Part shown: in pieces, positions 51,564 to 61,519 of the stretch
How positions within the stretch are numbered: position 1 is the first letter of the stretch
Layout: each line of letters opens with the position of its first letter
Source of the DNA: CAYMRL01 sp964398985
GTDB taxonomy: Bacteria > Deinococcota > Deinococci > Deinococcales > Trueperaceae
Assembly: GCA_964398985.1 (NCBI GenBank)
Contig: CAYNOS010000007.1
Location: 1 to 64,000, forward strand
Direction of reading: 5' to 3'
DNA: 64,000 nt
Notes under the pieces: generated by a model
Seen by the model: only the letters and a program-made list of their open reading frames with translations
What the model was told of the DNA's origin: nothing
The model's database searches: none
Translations under genes and position numbers: made by a program

Positions 51564-52574
51564 ATGAGCATCTCCACCGAGCGTCCGCTGGTGACGCCCG
51601 CCGAGGCGGGCGTCTTCACGGAGCAACTCGCACGCAACCCCGGCATGCCGCTGGAGCTCGACTGGGTGAGGGACGCGCGCGTGAACCGCAGCGCGGTCGA
51701 GCGGCGCGCCGCCACCCTGATGACACGCCGCAGCGTGAAGAAGGACTGGCAGGCCGCCTGGCTCCTCAAGGCGGTCTCGGTCATCGACCTGACGACGCTG
51801 GCCGGCGACGACACTCCGGGCCGCGTCAGGCGCCTGTGCGGCAAGGCGCTCAAGCCTGTCAGGGATGACCTGCTGGAGGCGATGGGCGTTGCCGACCTGA
51901 ACCTCACGGTCGGTGCCGTGTGCGTCTACCACGAGATGGTGCCGGTGGCCGTCGAGGCCCTGCCCGGCAGCAACGTGCCGGTGGCCGCCGTCTCGACCGG
52001 CTTCCCGGCGGGTCTCTCGCCGCTGGCCACCCGTATCGAGGAGATCCGCCGCTCGGTGGCGGCGGGCGCGCGCGAGATCGACATCGTGATCTCCCGGCGG
52101 CACGCGCTGACGCACGACTGGCAGGCGCTCTACGACGAGATCCGGGCCTTCCGGGAGGCGTGCGGCGACGCTCACATGAAGGCGATCCTCGCCACCGGCG
52201 AGCTCGGAACCTTGAGGAACGTGCAGCGCGCCAGCCTGGTGGCGATGATGGCGGGCGCCGACTTCATCAAGACCTCGACGGGCAAGGAGCCGGTCAACGC
52301 GACGTTGCCGGTGAGCCTGGTGATGGTGCGCGCCATCCGCGCGTACTTCGAGCGCACCGGCTACCTCGTCGGCTTCAAGCCCGCCGGCGGCCTGCGCACC
52401 GCCAAGGACGCGCTGGCCTGGCTGACGCTGATGAAAGAGGAACTCGGGAGACGCTGGCTCGAGCCCGACCTGCTGCGCTTCGGCGCCAGCTCGCTGCTCG
52501 GCGACATCGAACGCCAGCTCGAACACTTCGTGACCGGCCGGTACTCAGTCAGCTACCGGCACCCGCTGGCGTGA
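51564..52574 (+). CDS. deoC: Deoxyribose-phosphate aldolase
   Basis: Splits 2-deoxyribose 5-phosphate into glyceraldehyde 3-phosphate and acetaldehyde. This is the long DeoC form (336 aa, like the animal enzyme) rather than the 220-260 aa bacterial form. Motifs are VSVIDLTTLAGDDT, VAAVSTGFPAG, REIDIVISRRHAL, the Schiff-base segment ADFIKTSTGKEP, and GFKPAGGLRTAKDALAW. The ATG is preceded by GAGAGG. The next gene, 22 nt downstream, is an aldehyde dehydrogenase that could oxidise the acetaldehyde, so together they convert deoxynucleoside sugar to acetate. Confidence 0.95.
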   Translation: MSISTERPLVTPAEAGVFTEQLARNPGMPLELDWVRDARVNRSAVERRAATLMTRRSVKKDWQAAWLLKAVSVIDLTTLAGDDTPGRVRRLCGKALKPVRDDLLEAMGVADLNLTVGAVCVYHEMVPVAVEALPGSNVPVAAVSTGFPAGLSPLATRIEEIRRSVAAGAREIDIVISRRHALTHDWQALYDEIRAFREACGDAHMKAILATGELGTLRNVQRASLVAMMAGADFIKTSTGKEPVNATLPVSLVMVRAIRAYFERTGYLVGFKPAGGLRTAKDALAWLTLMKEELGRRWLEPDLLRFGASSLLGDIERQLEHFVTGRYSVSYRHPLA

Positions 52575-52596
52575 GCCGCCAGGACTGGAGCCGAGC

Positions 52597-55014
52597 GTGA
52601 GCATCAAGGACATCTTCGAGAGCATGGAGTACGGGCCGGCTCCCGAGGCCGACGACGTTGCCGAGGCCTGGTTGCAGCGGCACGGTCGCCGCTTCGGACA
52701 CTTCGTCGGGGGACGCTTCACCAAGCCCGTCGTCAATGGCACGTTCGCCACCTACCACCCGGGCGACGGCCGCGAGCTCGCGCAGGTCAGCCAGGGCCGC
52801 AAGCGCGACGTAGACCGCGCGGTGGCGGCCGCGGCCGAGGCGCTGCCGGCGTGGCGCGCCTTGGAGCCACACGCCCGCGCGCGCTACCTCTACGCGCTGG
52901 CGCGCCACGTGCAGAAGCACGCACGGCTGCTGGCCGTGCTCGAGTCCCTCGACAACGGCAAGCCGATCCGCGAGACCCGCGACATCGACGTGCCGCTGGT
53001 CGCGCGGCACTTCTACCACCATGCCGGCTGGGCGCAGCTGCTCGACAGCGAGTTCCCCGGCTACCAAGGCGTCGGCGTCTGCGGGCAGATCATCCCCTGG
53101 AACTTCCCGCTGCTGATGCTGGCGTGGAAGGTGGCGCCGGCGCTGGCCGCCGGCAACACGGTCGTGCTCAAGCCCGCCGAGTTCACGCCGCTCACCGCGC
53201 TGGCCTTCGCCGAGCTGACCCAGGAGGTCGGCCTGCCCGCGGGCGTGTTCAACGTCATCACCGGCGACGGCGAGACCGGCGCCGCGTTGGTCGCCAACGA
53301 GGAGCTCGACAAGATCGCCTTCACCGGCTCGACCGAGGTCGGGCGCCTCATCCGCCAGGCCACCGCCGGGCGCGGCGTGAAGCTCTCGCTCGAGCTCGGC
53401 GGCAAGTCGCCGTTCATCGTGTTCGACGACGCCGACCTCGACAGCGCCGTCGAGGGCGTGGTGGACGCGATCTGGTTCAACCAGGGTCAGGTGTGCTGCG
53501 CCGGCAGCCGGCTGCTGGTGCAGGAGAGCGTTGCGAACAAGGTCGAGCACAAGCTGCGCGAGCGCATGGAAACGCTCCGCGAGGGGCCCTCCCTCGACAA
53601 GGGCATCGACATCGGCGCGATCATCGCCCCGGTGCAGCTCGCGAAGATCGAGCGCCTCGTCGAGCAGGGCAAGGCCGAAGGCGCGCACTGCTACCAGCCG
53701 AGCTGGTCGACGCCCAAGGACGGCTGGTACTACCCGCCGACGCTGTTCACCAACGTCGCGCCCGCTGCGACCATCGCGCAGGAGGAGATCTTCGGGCCGG
53801 TGATCGTCAGCATGACGTTCCGCACGCCCGAAGAGGCGGTCGAGCTCGCCAACGACAGCCGCTACGGCCTGGCCGCCAGCGTCTGGACCGAGAACGTCAA
53901 CCTCGCTCTCGACGTCGCGCCGAAGCTCAAGGCCGGCGTGGTGTGGATCAACTCCACCAACCAGTTCGACGCCGCCGCCGGCTTCGGCGGCTACCGCGAG
54001 AGCGGCTTCGGCCGCGAGGGTGGGCGCGAGGGCATGTTCGAGTACCTCAAGCCGGCGTTCGAGAGCCGCCTGCCGCGCTACGAAGCCGGCGAGCTGGCCG
54101 AGCCCGCGGGGGCCGAGATGCTCGGCGACCTCGACGAGGACGGGCCCACGCCCGCAGTAGGCACGCCCACCATCGACCGCACGCCCAAGCTGTTCATCGG
54201 CGGCAAGCAGAAGCGGCCCGACGGCAACTACAGCTACCCCGTGATCGGGCCCGGCGGCGAGCGTCTCGGCGAGGCCCCCCTCGGCAACCGCAAGGACGTC
54301 CGCGACGCCGTCGAGGCGGCGGCCAAGAGCACCGGCTGGACGACCACCACGGCCCACAACCGCGCCCAGGTCATCTACTACGTGGCCGAGAACCTCGAGC
54401 TGCGCGCTCCGGAGTTCGAAGAGCGGCTAAGGCAGCTCACCGGCGCCAACCGGCGCGCCGCTGCCCGCGAGGTCCAAACCAGCGTCTCGCGGCTCTTCAC
54501 CTACGCCGCTTACGCCGACAAGTACGACGGCGCCGTGCACCCGACGCCGATGCGCAACGTCACGCTGGCGATGAACGAGCCGTTCGACGTGATGGCCGTC
54601 GTGTGCCCCGACGAGGCGCCGCTGCTCGCGTTCATCTCGCTGGCGTTCCCGCCGCTGGCACTCGGCAACCGCGTCGTGGCCGTGCCATCGGCGCGTTGGC
54701 CGTTGGCCGCCACCGATCTCTACCAGGTGCTCGAGACCTCCGACCTGCCCGCCGGGGCGCTCAACATCGTGACCGGCGTTCGCGACGAGCTTGCCAAGGT
54801 GCTGGCCCGGCACGACGCGGTCGAGGCGATGTGGTACTTCGGTTCGGCGGCGGGGAGTCAGATGGTCGAGAAAGAGAGCGCCGGCAACCTCAAGGCCACC
54901 TGGGTGAACCATGGCGCCAAGCGCGACTGGTTCGACGACGCTCAAGCCCAGGGACGCGAGTTCCTGCGCCGCGCCAGCAGGATCAAGAACGTCTGGGTGC
55001 CGTACGGGGAGTAG
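52597..55014 (+). CDS. Two-domain aldehyde dehydrogenase, ALDH16 type
   Basis: An 805-aa protein with two aldehyde dehydrogenase domains. The first (about 35-510) is complete: Rossmann segment, Glu266 in LELGGKSPFIV, and catalytic Cys300 in NQGQVCCAGSR. The second (about 525-805) resembles an aldehyde dehydrogenase (PDGNYSYPVIGPGG..., VVCPDEAPLLAFISLAFPPLALGN) but has no Cys/Glu active site and is shorter. This is the ALDH16 arrangement, in which the C-terminal domain is a non-catalytic pseudo-ALDH. The GTG start (MSIKDIFESMEYGPAP) is typical of ALDH16 and of DhaS-like enzymes. Position behind deoC points to acetaldehyde as substrate. Confidence 0.88.
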   Translation: MSIKDIFESMEYGPAPEADDVAEAWLQRHGRRFGHFVGGRFTKPVVNGTFATYHPGDGRELAQVSQGRKRDVDRAVAAAAEALPAWRALEPHARARYLYALARHVQKHARLLAVLESLDNGKPIRETRDIDVPLVARHFYHHAGWAQLLDSEFPGYQGVGVCGQIIPWNFPLLMLAWKVAPALAAGNTVVLKPAEFTPLTALAFAELTQEVGLPAGVFNVITGDGETGAALVANEELDKIAFTGSTEVGRLIRQATAGRGVKLSLELGGKSPFIVFDDADLDSAVEGVVDAIWFNQGQVCCAGSRLLVQESVANKVEHKLRERMETLREGPSLDKGIDIGAIIAPVQLAKIERLVEQGKAEGAHCYQPSWSTPKDGWYYPPTLFTNVAPAATIAQEEIFGPVIVSMTFRTPEEAVELANDSRYGLAASVWTENVNLALDVAPKLKAGVVWINSTNQFDAAAGFGGYRESGFGREGGREGMFEYLKPAFESRLPRYEAGELAEPAGAEMLGDLDEDGPTPAVGTPTIDRTPKLFIGGKQKRPDGNYSYPVIGPGGERLGEAPLGNRKDVRDAVEAAAKSTGWTTTTAHNRAQVIYYVAENLELRAPEFEERLRQLTGANRRAAAREVQTSVSRLFTYAAYADKYDGAVHPTPMRNVTLAMNEPFDVMAVVCPDEAPLLAFISLAFPPLALGNRVVAVPSARWPLAATDLYQVLETSDLPAGALNIVTGVRDELAKVLARHDAVEAMWYFGSAAGSQMVEKESAGNLKATWVNHGAKRDWFDDAQAQGREFLRRASRIKNVWVPYGE

Positions 55015-55034
55015 TGCCGCGCCCCGGCGCCGAG

Positions 55035-55056
55035 CCAGGGTCAAACGCCCTTGGTT
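55035..55056 (+). terminator. Possible terminator after the aldehyde dehydrogenase gene
   Basis: CCAGGG (55035-55040) can pair with CCCTTGG (55048-55054) with one bulge, followed by TTTCCT; alternatively it pairs with CCCTGG at 55069-55074. The rest of the 175-base gap to the next gene holds no gene. Confidence 0.35.
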
Positions 55057-55189
55057 TCCTCAGAAGCGCCCTGGTTAGCATCGGCTGTTGCCTGCGGGCG
55101 GCCCTGTGACAGCTCGGGCCGACCACGCGGGCTCACAGGCGCCGCGCCATTCACGCGCATCTCCAGAGCGTCAGAAAGGCAGTTCAGTG

Positions 55190-55612
55190 ATGTTCAAAGT
55201 TGGGAAGGTACTGGTGGCTCTACTCTTGGCGGCCTTCGCCGGCTCGGCGCTGGCGCAGAACGAGGAGCTGACCCCCACCGTCTCCTTCACGCTGGTAGGC
55301 GGCGTCGGCAGCATGGGCTTCGAGTTTCTGGGGCAGGGCGGCGACATCGACGGCGTGCGCAATCCGGACCTCAACGTCATGGTCGGTGACGTCGTCGAGA
55401 TCATCGTGGTCAATGGCGATGGCATGATCCACGACTGGGTCGTCGCGGAGCTGGGCCTGGCTTCCGAGAAGGCGCGCACGCTGAACGACTCGGTGCGGCT
55501 GGTCTTCGTGGCCGAGCAGGCCGGCACCTTCATCTACCTGTGCAGCGAGCCGGGTCACGCGCTGCCGGAAGCCAATTACGGCATGTTCGGCAACCTGATC
55601 GTCAGCGAGTAG
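55190..55612 (+). CDS. Exported cupredoxin
   Basis: A 140-aa secreted or periplasmic blue-copper protein. Signal peptide residues 1-22 (ending GSALAQ). The mature part has the cupredoxin sandwich with a complete type 1 copper set: His in MIHDWVV, Cys and His in YLCSEPGHAL, and Met in YGMFGNLIV. The spacing is like the cupredoxin domain fused to copper nitrite reductases, here standing alone. It could carry electrons to or from an oxidase or reductase. ATG chosen for the signal peptide; the ribosome binding site is weak (AAGG). It appears monocistronic, with a hairpin behind it. Confidence 0.88.
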   Translation: MFKVGKVLVALLLAAFAGSALAQNEELTPTVSFTLVGGVGSMGFEFLGQGGDIDGVRNPDLNVMVGDVVEIIVVNGDGMIHDWVVAELGLASEKARTLNDSVRLVFVAEQAGTFIYLCSEPGHALPEANYGMFGNLIVSE

Positions 55613-55647
55613 CAGGTCCTTCAGGCGCCCTCGTGGCGTCGAGCGAG

Positions 55648-55674
55648 AGGCCCGGGCGTGTATCGTCCGGGCCT
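55648..55674 (+). terminator. Hairpin after the cupredoxin gene
   Basis: AGGCCCGG (55648-55655) pairs with CCGGGCCT (55667-55674); three further inner pairs, one of them G-U, extend the stem to 11 bp around TGTAT. It lies just before the kbl promoter. Confidence 0.65.
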
Positions 55675-55686
55675 ATCGCTGCCTGC

Positions 55687-55692
55687 TAGATT
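55687..55692 (+). promoter_or_regulatory. -10 box of leaderless kbl
   Basis: TAGATT, 6 nt before the ATG at 55699, without a ribosome binding site. Confidence 0.55.
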
Positions 55693-55698
55693 GTGTGC

Positions 55699-56907
55699 AT
55701 GACGGCTTGGACGCGTTTCAGAGAGCACCTCAGGGCCGAGCTGGCCGGCGTCGAGGAGGCCGGCCTGACCAAGTCCGAGCGCCGGCTGGTCTCCTCGCAG
55801 GATGCGTTGATCGAGGTCGAGCTCGCTGACGGCCGGCGCATCGAGGCCCTCAACTTGTGCGCCAACAACTACCTGGGTCTCGCCAACCACCCGGACGTGG
55901 TCGAGGCGGCCAGGCAGGCTGCCAGCGATTACGGCTTCGGGATGGCGTCGGTGCGCTTCATCTGCGGCACCCACGACGTGCACCTCCAGCTCGAGAAGCG
56001 TCTCAGCGCCTTCCTCGGCACGGACGACACGATCCTCTACTCCTCGTGCTTCGACGCCAACGGCGGGCTCTTCGAGACGCTGCTGGGCGCCGAGGACGCC
56101 GTGATCTCGGACGCGCTCAACCACGCGAGCATCATCGACGGCGTCCGGCTCAGCAAGGCTCAGCGCTTCCGCTACGCCAACAACGACATGGATGACCTTA
56201 AGCGCCAGCTCGAGGCCGCCAAGGATGCGCGCTTCAAGCTGATCGCCACCGACGGCGCCTTCTCTATGGACGGGGTGATCGCCGACCTGGCGAGCATCTG
56301 CGACTTGGCCGACGAGTACGGCGCGCTGGTGATGGTGGACGACAGCCACGCGGTCGGCTTCGTCGGGGAGCATGGGCGCGGCACCCACGAGCTCACCGGC
56401 GTCATGGACCGCGTCGACATCCTCACCGGCACGCTTGGCAAGGCGCTGGGCGGTGCGTCGGGCGGGTACACGTCGGGCCGCCAGGAGATCGTCGACTGGC
56501 TCAGGCAGCGCAGCCGGCCGTACCTGTTCTCGAACTCGTTGTCGCCGATAGTGACAGCGGCTTCGCTGAAGGTGCTCGACATGCTCGAGGGCTCCGGCGA
56601 GCTGCGTGCGCGGTTGCGGGAGAACAGCGAGTACTTCCGCTCCGCCATGGAGGCGGCCGGTTTCGCGTTGGCGGGCGCCGGCCACCCGATCATCCCGGTG
56701 ATGATCGGCGACGCCGCGCTGGCGGCGCGCATGGCCGATCGCTTGCTGGAGGAGGGCGTGTACGTGGTCGGGTTCTCGTTTCCCGTGGTGCCGCGCGGCC
56801 AGGCGCGCATCCGCACCCAGATGTCGGCGGCTCACACTCGCGAGCAGCTCGAGGGCGCGGTCGCGGCTTTCACACGCGTCGGGCGCGAGCTCGGCGTGAT
56901 CGGCTGA
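55699..56907 (+). CDS. kbl: Glycine C-acetyltransferase (2-amino-3-ketobutyrate CoA ligase)
   Basis: PLP enzyme that thiolyses 2-amino-3-oxobutyrate with CoA to glycine and acetyl-CoA, the second step of threonine degradation after Tdh. The Schiff-base Lys is Lys248 in TGTLGKALGGA; the family motifs NLCANNYLGLANHPDV, FGMASVRFICGTHDVHLQLE and VDDSHAVGFVGEHGRGT are clear. The 402-aa length fits Kbl. The ATG at 55699 is chosen because TAGATT lies 6 nt before it; an in-frame GTG two codons earlier is less likely. tdh follows after one gene. Confidence 0.95.
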   Translation: MTAWTRFREHLRAELAGVEEAGLTKSERRLVSSQDALIEVELADGRRIEALNLCANNYLGLANHPDVVEAARQAASDYGFGMASVRFICGTHDVHLQLEKRLSAFLGTDDTILYSSCFDANGGLFETLLGAEDAVISDALNHASIIDGVRLSKAQRFRYANNDMDDLKRQLEAAKDARFKLIATDGAFSMDGVIADLASICDLADEYGALVMVDDSHAVGFVGEHGRGTHELTGVMDRVDILTGTLGKALGGASGGYTSGRQEIVDWLRQRSRPYLFSNSLSPIVTAASLKVLDMLEGSGELRARLRENSEYFRSAMEAAGFALAGAGHPIIPVMIGDAALAARMADRLLEEGVYVVGFSFPVVPRGQARIRTQMSAAHTREQLEGAVAAFTRVGRELGVIG

Positions 56908-56914
56908 GTCTCAC

Positions 56915-57901
56915 TTGCCCCCGATCCTGGAACTCATCCTGGGGCTGGGAGTGCTGATCGGCGGCGCCGAGCTGCTGGTGCGCGGCGGCGCCGGCCTGGC
57001 AACCAGGCTCGGCGTCAGGCCGATGGTGATCGGCTTGACGGTGGTCGCGATGGGCACCAGCCTGCCGGAGCTCGCGGTCGGAATCGAGGCGGTGAGGCTC
57101 GGCTCGGACGGGCTGGCGGTCGGCAACATCGCCGGCAGCAACATCGTCAACATCCTGTTGATCCTCGGGCTCGTCGGCGCCATCCGACCCGTCCTGACGC
57201 ACTCGCAGACTCTGCGTTTCGACCTGCCGATCGTCGTCGGCGTATCGGTGCTGCTGCTCCTGATGAGCCTCAACGGCAACCTCTCGCTTCTCGAGGGGCT
57301 GGTGCTGCTGGGCGGGGCGGTCCTCTACGGCTTGGCGCTGTTCCGGATCTCGCAGCGCGACAGCCAGGCTGCCAAGGCGGAGGCGGCGTCCCACGAGTCC
57401 CGGTCGGGCGCCGAGCAGGAGACGAGAAGAGCGCTGTGGCTGGGCGTCGCGAGGCAGGTGGCGTTGGTGGTCGTCGGGCTCGTCTTGACGCTGCTCGGCG
57501 CCAACTGGATGGTGGCCGGCGCGACGACCTTGGCTGCCCTGCTGGGAGTCTCGGAGGCAGTGATCGGCTTGACGATCGTCGCCGTCGGCACCTCCGCGCC
57601 CGAGCTCGTCACCGCAGTGGTTGCCAGCATCCGCGGTCAGCGCGACATCGCGGTCGGCAACGTGCTTGGCAGCAACGTCTTCAACATCCTGTTGATCCTG
57701 GGTGCGACCGTCGTGGTCGCCCCCGGCGGCATCGACGTGCCGCCCGAACTGGTGCGCGTCGACCTGCCGCTGATGGTGGCGGTGGCGGCGATCTGCGTGC
57801 CGGTGTTCTGGTCGGACCGGCGCTTCAGCCGTCTCGAGGGTGCGCTCCTCGTCTTGGCCTACGTGACGTACGTGGCCTACCTGGTCACAGTCCGGACCTG
57901 A
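56915..57901 (+). CDS. Calcium/sodium antiporter (CaCA family, YrbG-like)
   Basis: Inner-membrane cation exchanger, 328 aa with ten hydrophobic helices arranged as two inverted repeats. The alpha-repeats with ion-binding acidic residues are VAMGTSLPELAVGIEAV followed by GNIAGSNIVNILL, and VAVGTSAPELVTAVVAS followed by GNVLGSNVFNILL. A charged cytoplasmic loop (RDSQAAKAEAASHESRSGAEQ) separates the halves. The TTG start is 7 nt after kbl. Its place between kbl and tdh has no obvious metabolic reason. Confidence 0.92.
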   Translation: MPPILELILGLGVLIGGAELLVRGGAGLATRLGVRPMVIGLTVVAMGTSLPELAVGIEAVRLGSDGLAVGNIAGSNIVNILLILGLVGAIRPVLTHSQTLRFDLPIVVGVSVLLLLMSLNGNLSLLEGLVLLGGAVLYGLALFRISQRDSQAAKAEAASHESRSGAEQETRRALWLGVARQVALVVVGLVLTLLGANWMVAGATTLAALLGVSEAVIGLTIVAVGTSAPELVTAVVASIRGQRDIAVGNVLGSNVFNILLILGATVVVAPGGIDVPPELVRVDLPLMVAVAAICVPVFWSDRRFSRLEGALLVLAYVTYVAYLVTVRT

Positions 57902-57926
57902 TGCCGGCGCGTGCGATGATGGCCTA

Positions 57927-57968
57927 ATGAACGCCGCGCTGCGCAGGTCTATCCCGGAGCACGCATGA
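57927..57968 (+). CDS. Possible 13-residue leader peptide of tdh
   Basis: An ATG at 57927 opens a short frame, MNAALRRSIPEHA, whose stop overlaps the tdh start (ATGA). A GATGAT box ends 6 nt before its ATG, as in leaderless genes here. It may couple translation of tdh. This rests on position only; it may be chance. Confidence 0.25.
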   Translation: MNAALRRSIPEHA

Positions 57969-58996
57969 GGGCGTTGGCCAAGCTCGAGCCGCGCGAGGGC
58001 ATCTGGCGCACCGAGGCTCCCGAGCCGGTGCCGGGCCCCAACGACGTGCTGATCCGCATCAGCAAGACCAGCATCTGCGGCACCGACGTGCACATCTACA
58101 ACTGGGACGAGTGGTCGCGCCGCACGGTGCCGGTCCCACTGATCACCGGGCACGAGTACGTCGGCGTTATCGCAGCCGTCGGTTCCGAGGTCAAAGGCTT
58201 CGCGGTCGGTGATCGGGTCTCCGGGGAGGGCCACATCACCTGCGGCCAGTGCCGCAACTGCCGCGCCGGCCGCCGCCACCTGTGCCGTAACACCCTGGGC
58301 GTGGGCGTGCAGCGCCAGGGCGCCTTCGCCGACTACCTGGTGCTGCCGGCGTTCAACGCCTTCAAGCTGCCGCCGAGCATCTCCGATGACGTCGCGGCCA
58401 TCCTCGATCCGCTCGGCAACGCCGTGCACACCGCGCTGACCTTCGACCTGGTCGGCGAGGACGTGCTGATCACCGGCGCCGGCCCTATCGGTCTGATGGC
58501 GTCGGCCATCTGCCGCTTCGTAGGCGCCCGCCATGTCGTGATCACCGACGTCAACCCCGAGAGGCTGGCGTTGGCGCCGGCCATGGGCGCCACTCGCGCG
58601 GTGGACGTGTCGGATCCGGCCACCGACCTGCGTGACGTGATGACGGAGCTCGGCATGGTCGAGGGCTTCGACGTGGTGCTCGAGATGTCGGGCGCGCCTG
58701 CCGCGTTCGAGCAGATGCTCGAGACCGTGATCCACGGCGGCAAGGTGGCGCTTTTGGGCATCCCCAGCCGCGCCATCGCTATCGACTGGAACCACGTGAT
58801 CTTCAAGGGCCTGACTCTGCAAGGCATCTACGGTCGGCAGATGTTCGAGACCTGGTACAAGATGCGCAACCTGCTGGAAGCGGGGCTCGACGTCACTCCG
58901 GTCATCACCCACGGCTTCAAGATGGAGGACTACCAGCAGGCGTTCGACGTGATGCGCTCCGGCAGGTCCGGCAAGGTCATCTTGGACTGGAGTTGA
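57965..58996 (+). CDS. tdh: L-threonine 3-dehydrogenase
   Basis: Zinc-dependent NAD enzyme that oxidises threonine to 2-amino-3-oxobutyrate, the substrate of Kbl. Catalytic zinc ligands are Cys38 (SICGTDVH) with His63-Glu64 (GHEYVG). The structural zinc Cys cluster is CGQCRNCRAGRRHLC. The NAD-binding motif ITGAGPIGLMA starts near residue 168. At 343 aa it is the normal bacterial Tdh. The ATG overlaps a possible leader peptide. It converges on livF with a 6-base gap, and with kbl forms the threonine to glycine plus acetyl-CoA route. Confidence 0.96.
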   Translation: MRALAKLEPREGIWRTEAPEPVPGPNDVLIRISKTSICGTDVHIYNWDEWSRRTVPVPLITGHEYVGVIAAVGSEVKGFAVGDRVSGEGHITCGQCRNCRAGRRHLCRNTLGVGVQRQGAFADYLVLPAFNAFKLPPSISDDVAAILDPLGNAVHTALTFDLVGEDVLITGAGPIGLMASAICRFVGARHVVITDVNPERLALAPAMGATRAVDVSDPATDLRDVMTELGMVEGFDVVLEMSGAPAAFEQMLETVIHGGKVALLGIPSRAIAIDWNHVIFKGLTLQGIYGRQMFETWYKMRNLLEAGLDVTPVITHGFKMEDYQQAFDVMRSGRSGKVILDWS

Positions 58997-59002
58997 GACG
59001 CC

Positions 59003-60484
<1,482 letters not shown>

Positions 60485-60501
<17 letters not shown>

Positions 60502-61519
60502 CTGCGTTCCCGCCGCGCGGGCGCCCGCTGCGGCGCGCGAGGCCCTTGAACACGCCGACGACGCCGCGCGGCATGAACAAGATCGAGACGACCAGGACCA
60601 CGCCGTAAGCGACCAGGTAGCCGTCGGACAGCGTGCGTTTCAGGGTCTCCTCGACGCCGGAGAGCACGCCGGCGGCGAGGATCGGACCGACGGTGGTGTA
60701 GAGGCCACCGAAGATGGGCGTGACCAGCGCCAGCACGGTGGTGTGGACCGAGAAGGTCGCTTCCGGGTTGACGCTGCCGAAACGGTGCGCCTCGATGGCC
60801 CCGAGCATCCCGACGATCACCGACGAGATCACGAACGCGACCAGCTTGGCGCGCGCCGGGTTGACGCCCATCACGCCGGCGACGAACTCGTTGGTGCGGA
60901 CGGCCGTGAACGCGTACCGCAGGCGCGAGCGCTGTATCAACAGCGACACGACGATCGCGAGGGCCAGCAGACCCAAGTAGACGAGGAAGTAGCCCTGGTT
61001 GCGCAGGAAGGCGACCTCCCACCGCTCCATCTCGCCGGCGATGAACTGCGGCCGGAACAGCGGCGGCAGGTTGGTGCCGACCGAGCCGCCGGTGATGGCG
61101 AACGGCAGCGACTTCACGACCGTCTTGAGGACCTCGGCGAAGGCGAGGGTCCCGATGGCGAAGTAGATGCCGTACAGGCGCAGCGTGGCTGAGCCGAGGG
61201 CGAGGGCGAGCAGGCCGGCCACCACTCCGGCGAGAGGGATGCCGAGCCACAGCGGCGCGTCGCTGAGCTTGAGGAGCACCGCCGCCGCGTAGGCGCCGGC
61301 TCCGTAGAAGGCGGCGTGGGCGAGCGAGAGCTGCCCGGTGCGGGCGACCAGGTCCCAGCTCAAGGCCAGCACTGCGAGGCCCACGGCCCGGATGCCGAGC
61401 GCGAGGTAGCTGACCGAAGCCTGCCCGAACGCCTCGCGCAGCACCGCAGGCAAAGTGGCCAACAGCGCGACGAAGACCGCGGCGATCACCAGGTCGACGG
61501 CGACGCCCCGACCTCTCAC
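60485..61519 (-). CDS. livM: Branched-chain amino acid ABC transporter permease (LivM)
   Basis: Membrane permease of 344 aa with about nine or ten helices. Family motifs are LVARTGQLSLAHAAFYGAGAY near residue 58, and in the ATPase-contact loop RYAFTAVRTNEFVAGVMGVNPARAKL. The GTG overlaps the stop of livH (GTGA). The C-terminus is Arg/Gly-rich. Confidence 0.94.

Noticed and set aside
51550..51566. CTGAGAG before deoC, resembling part of a TPP riboswitch
   Set aside because: The rest of the conserved core is absent; the deoC start follows within about 10 bases and no thiamine gene is near.
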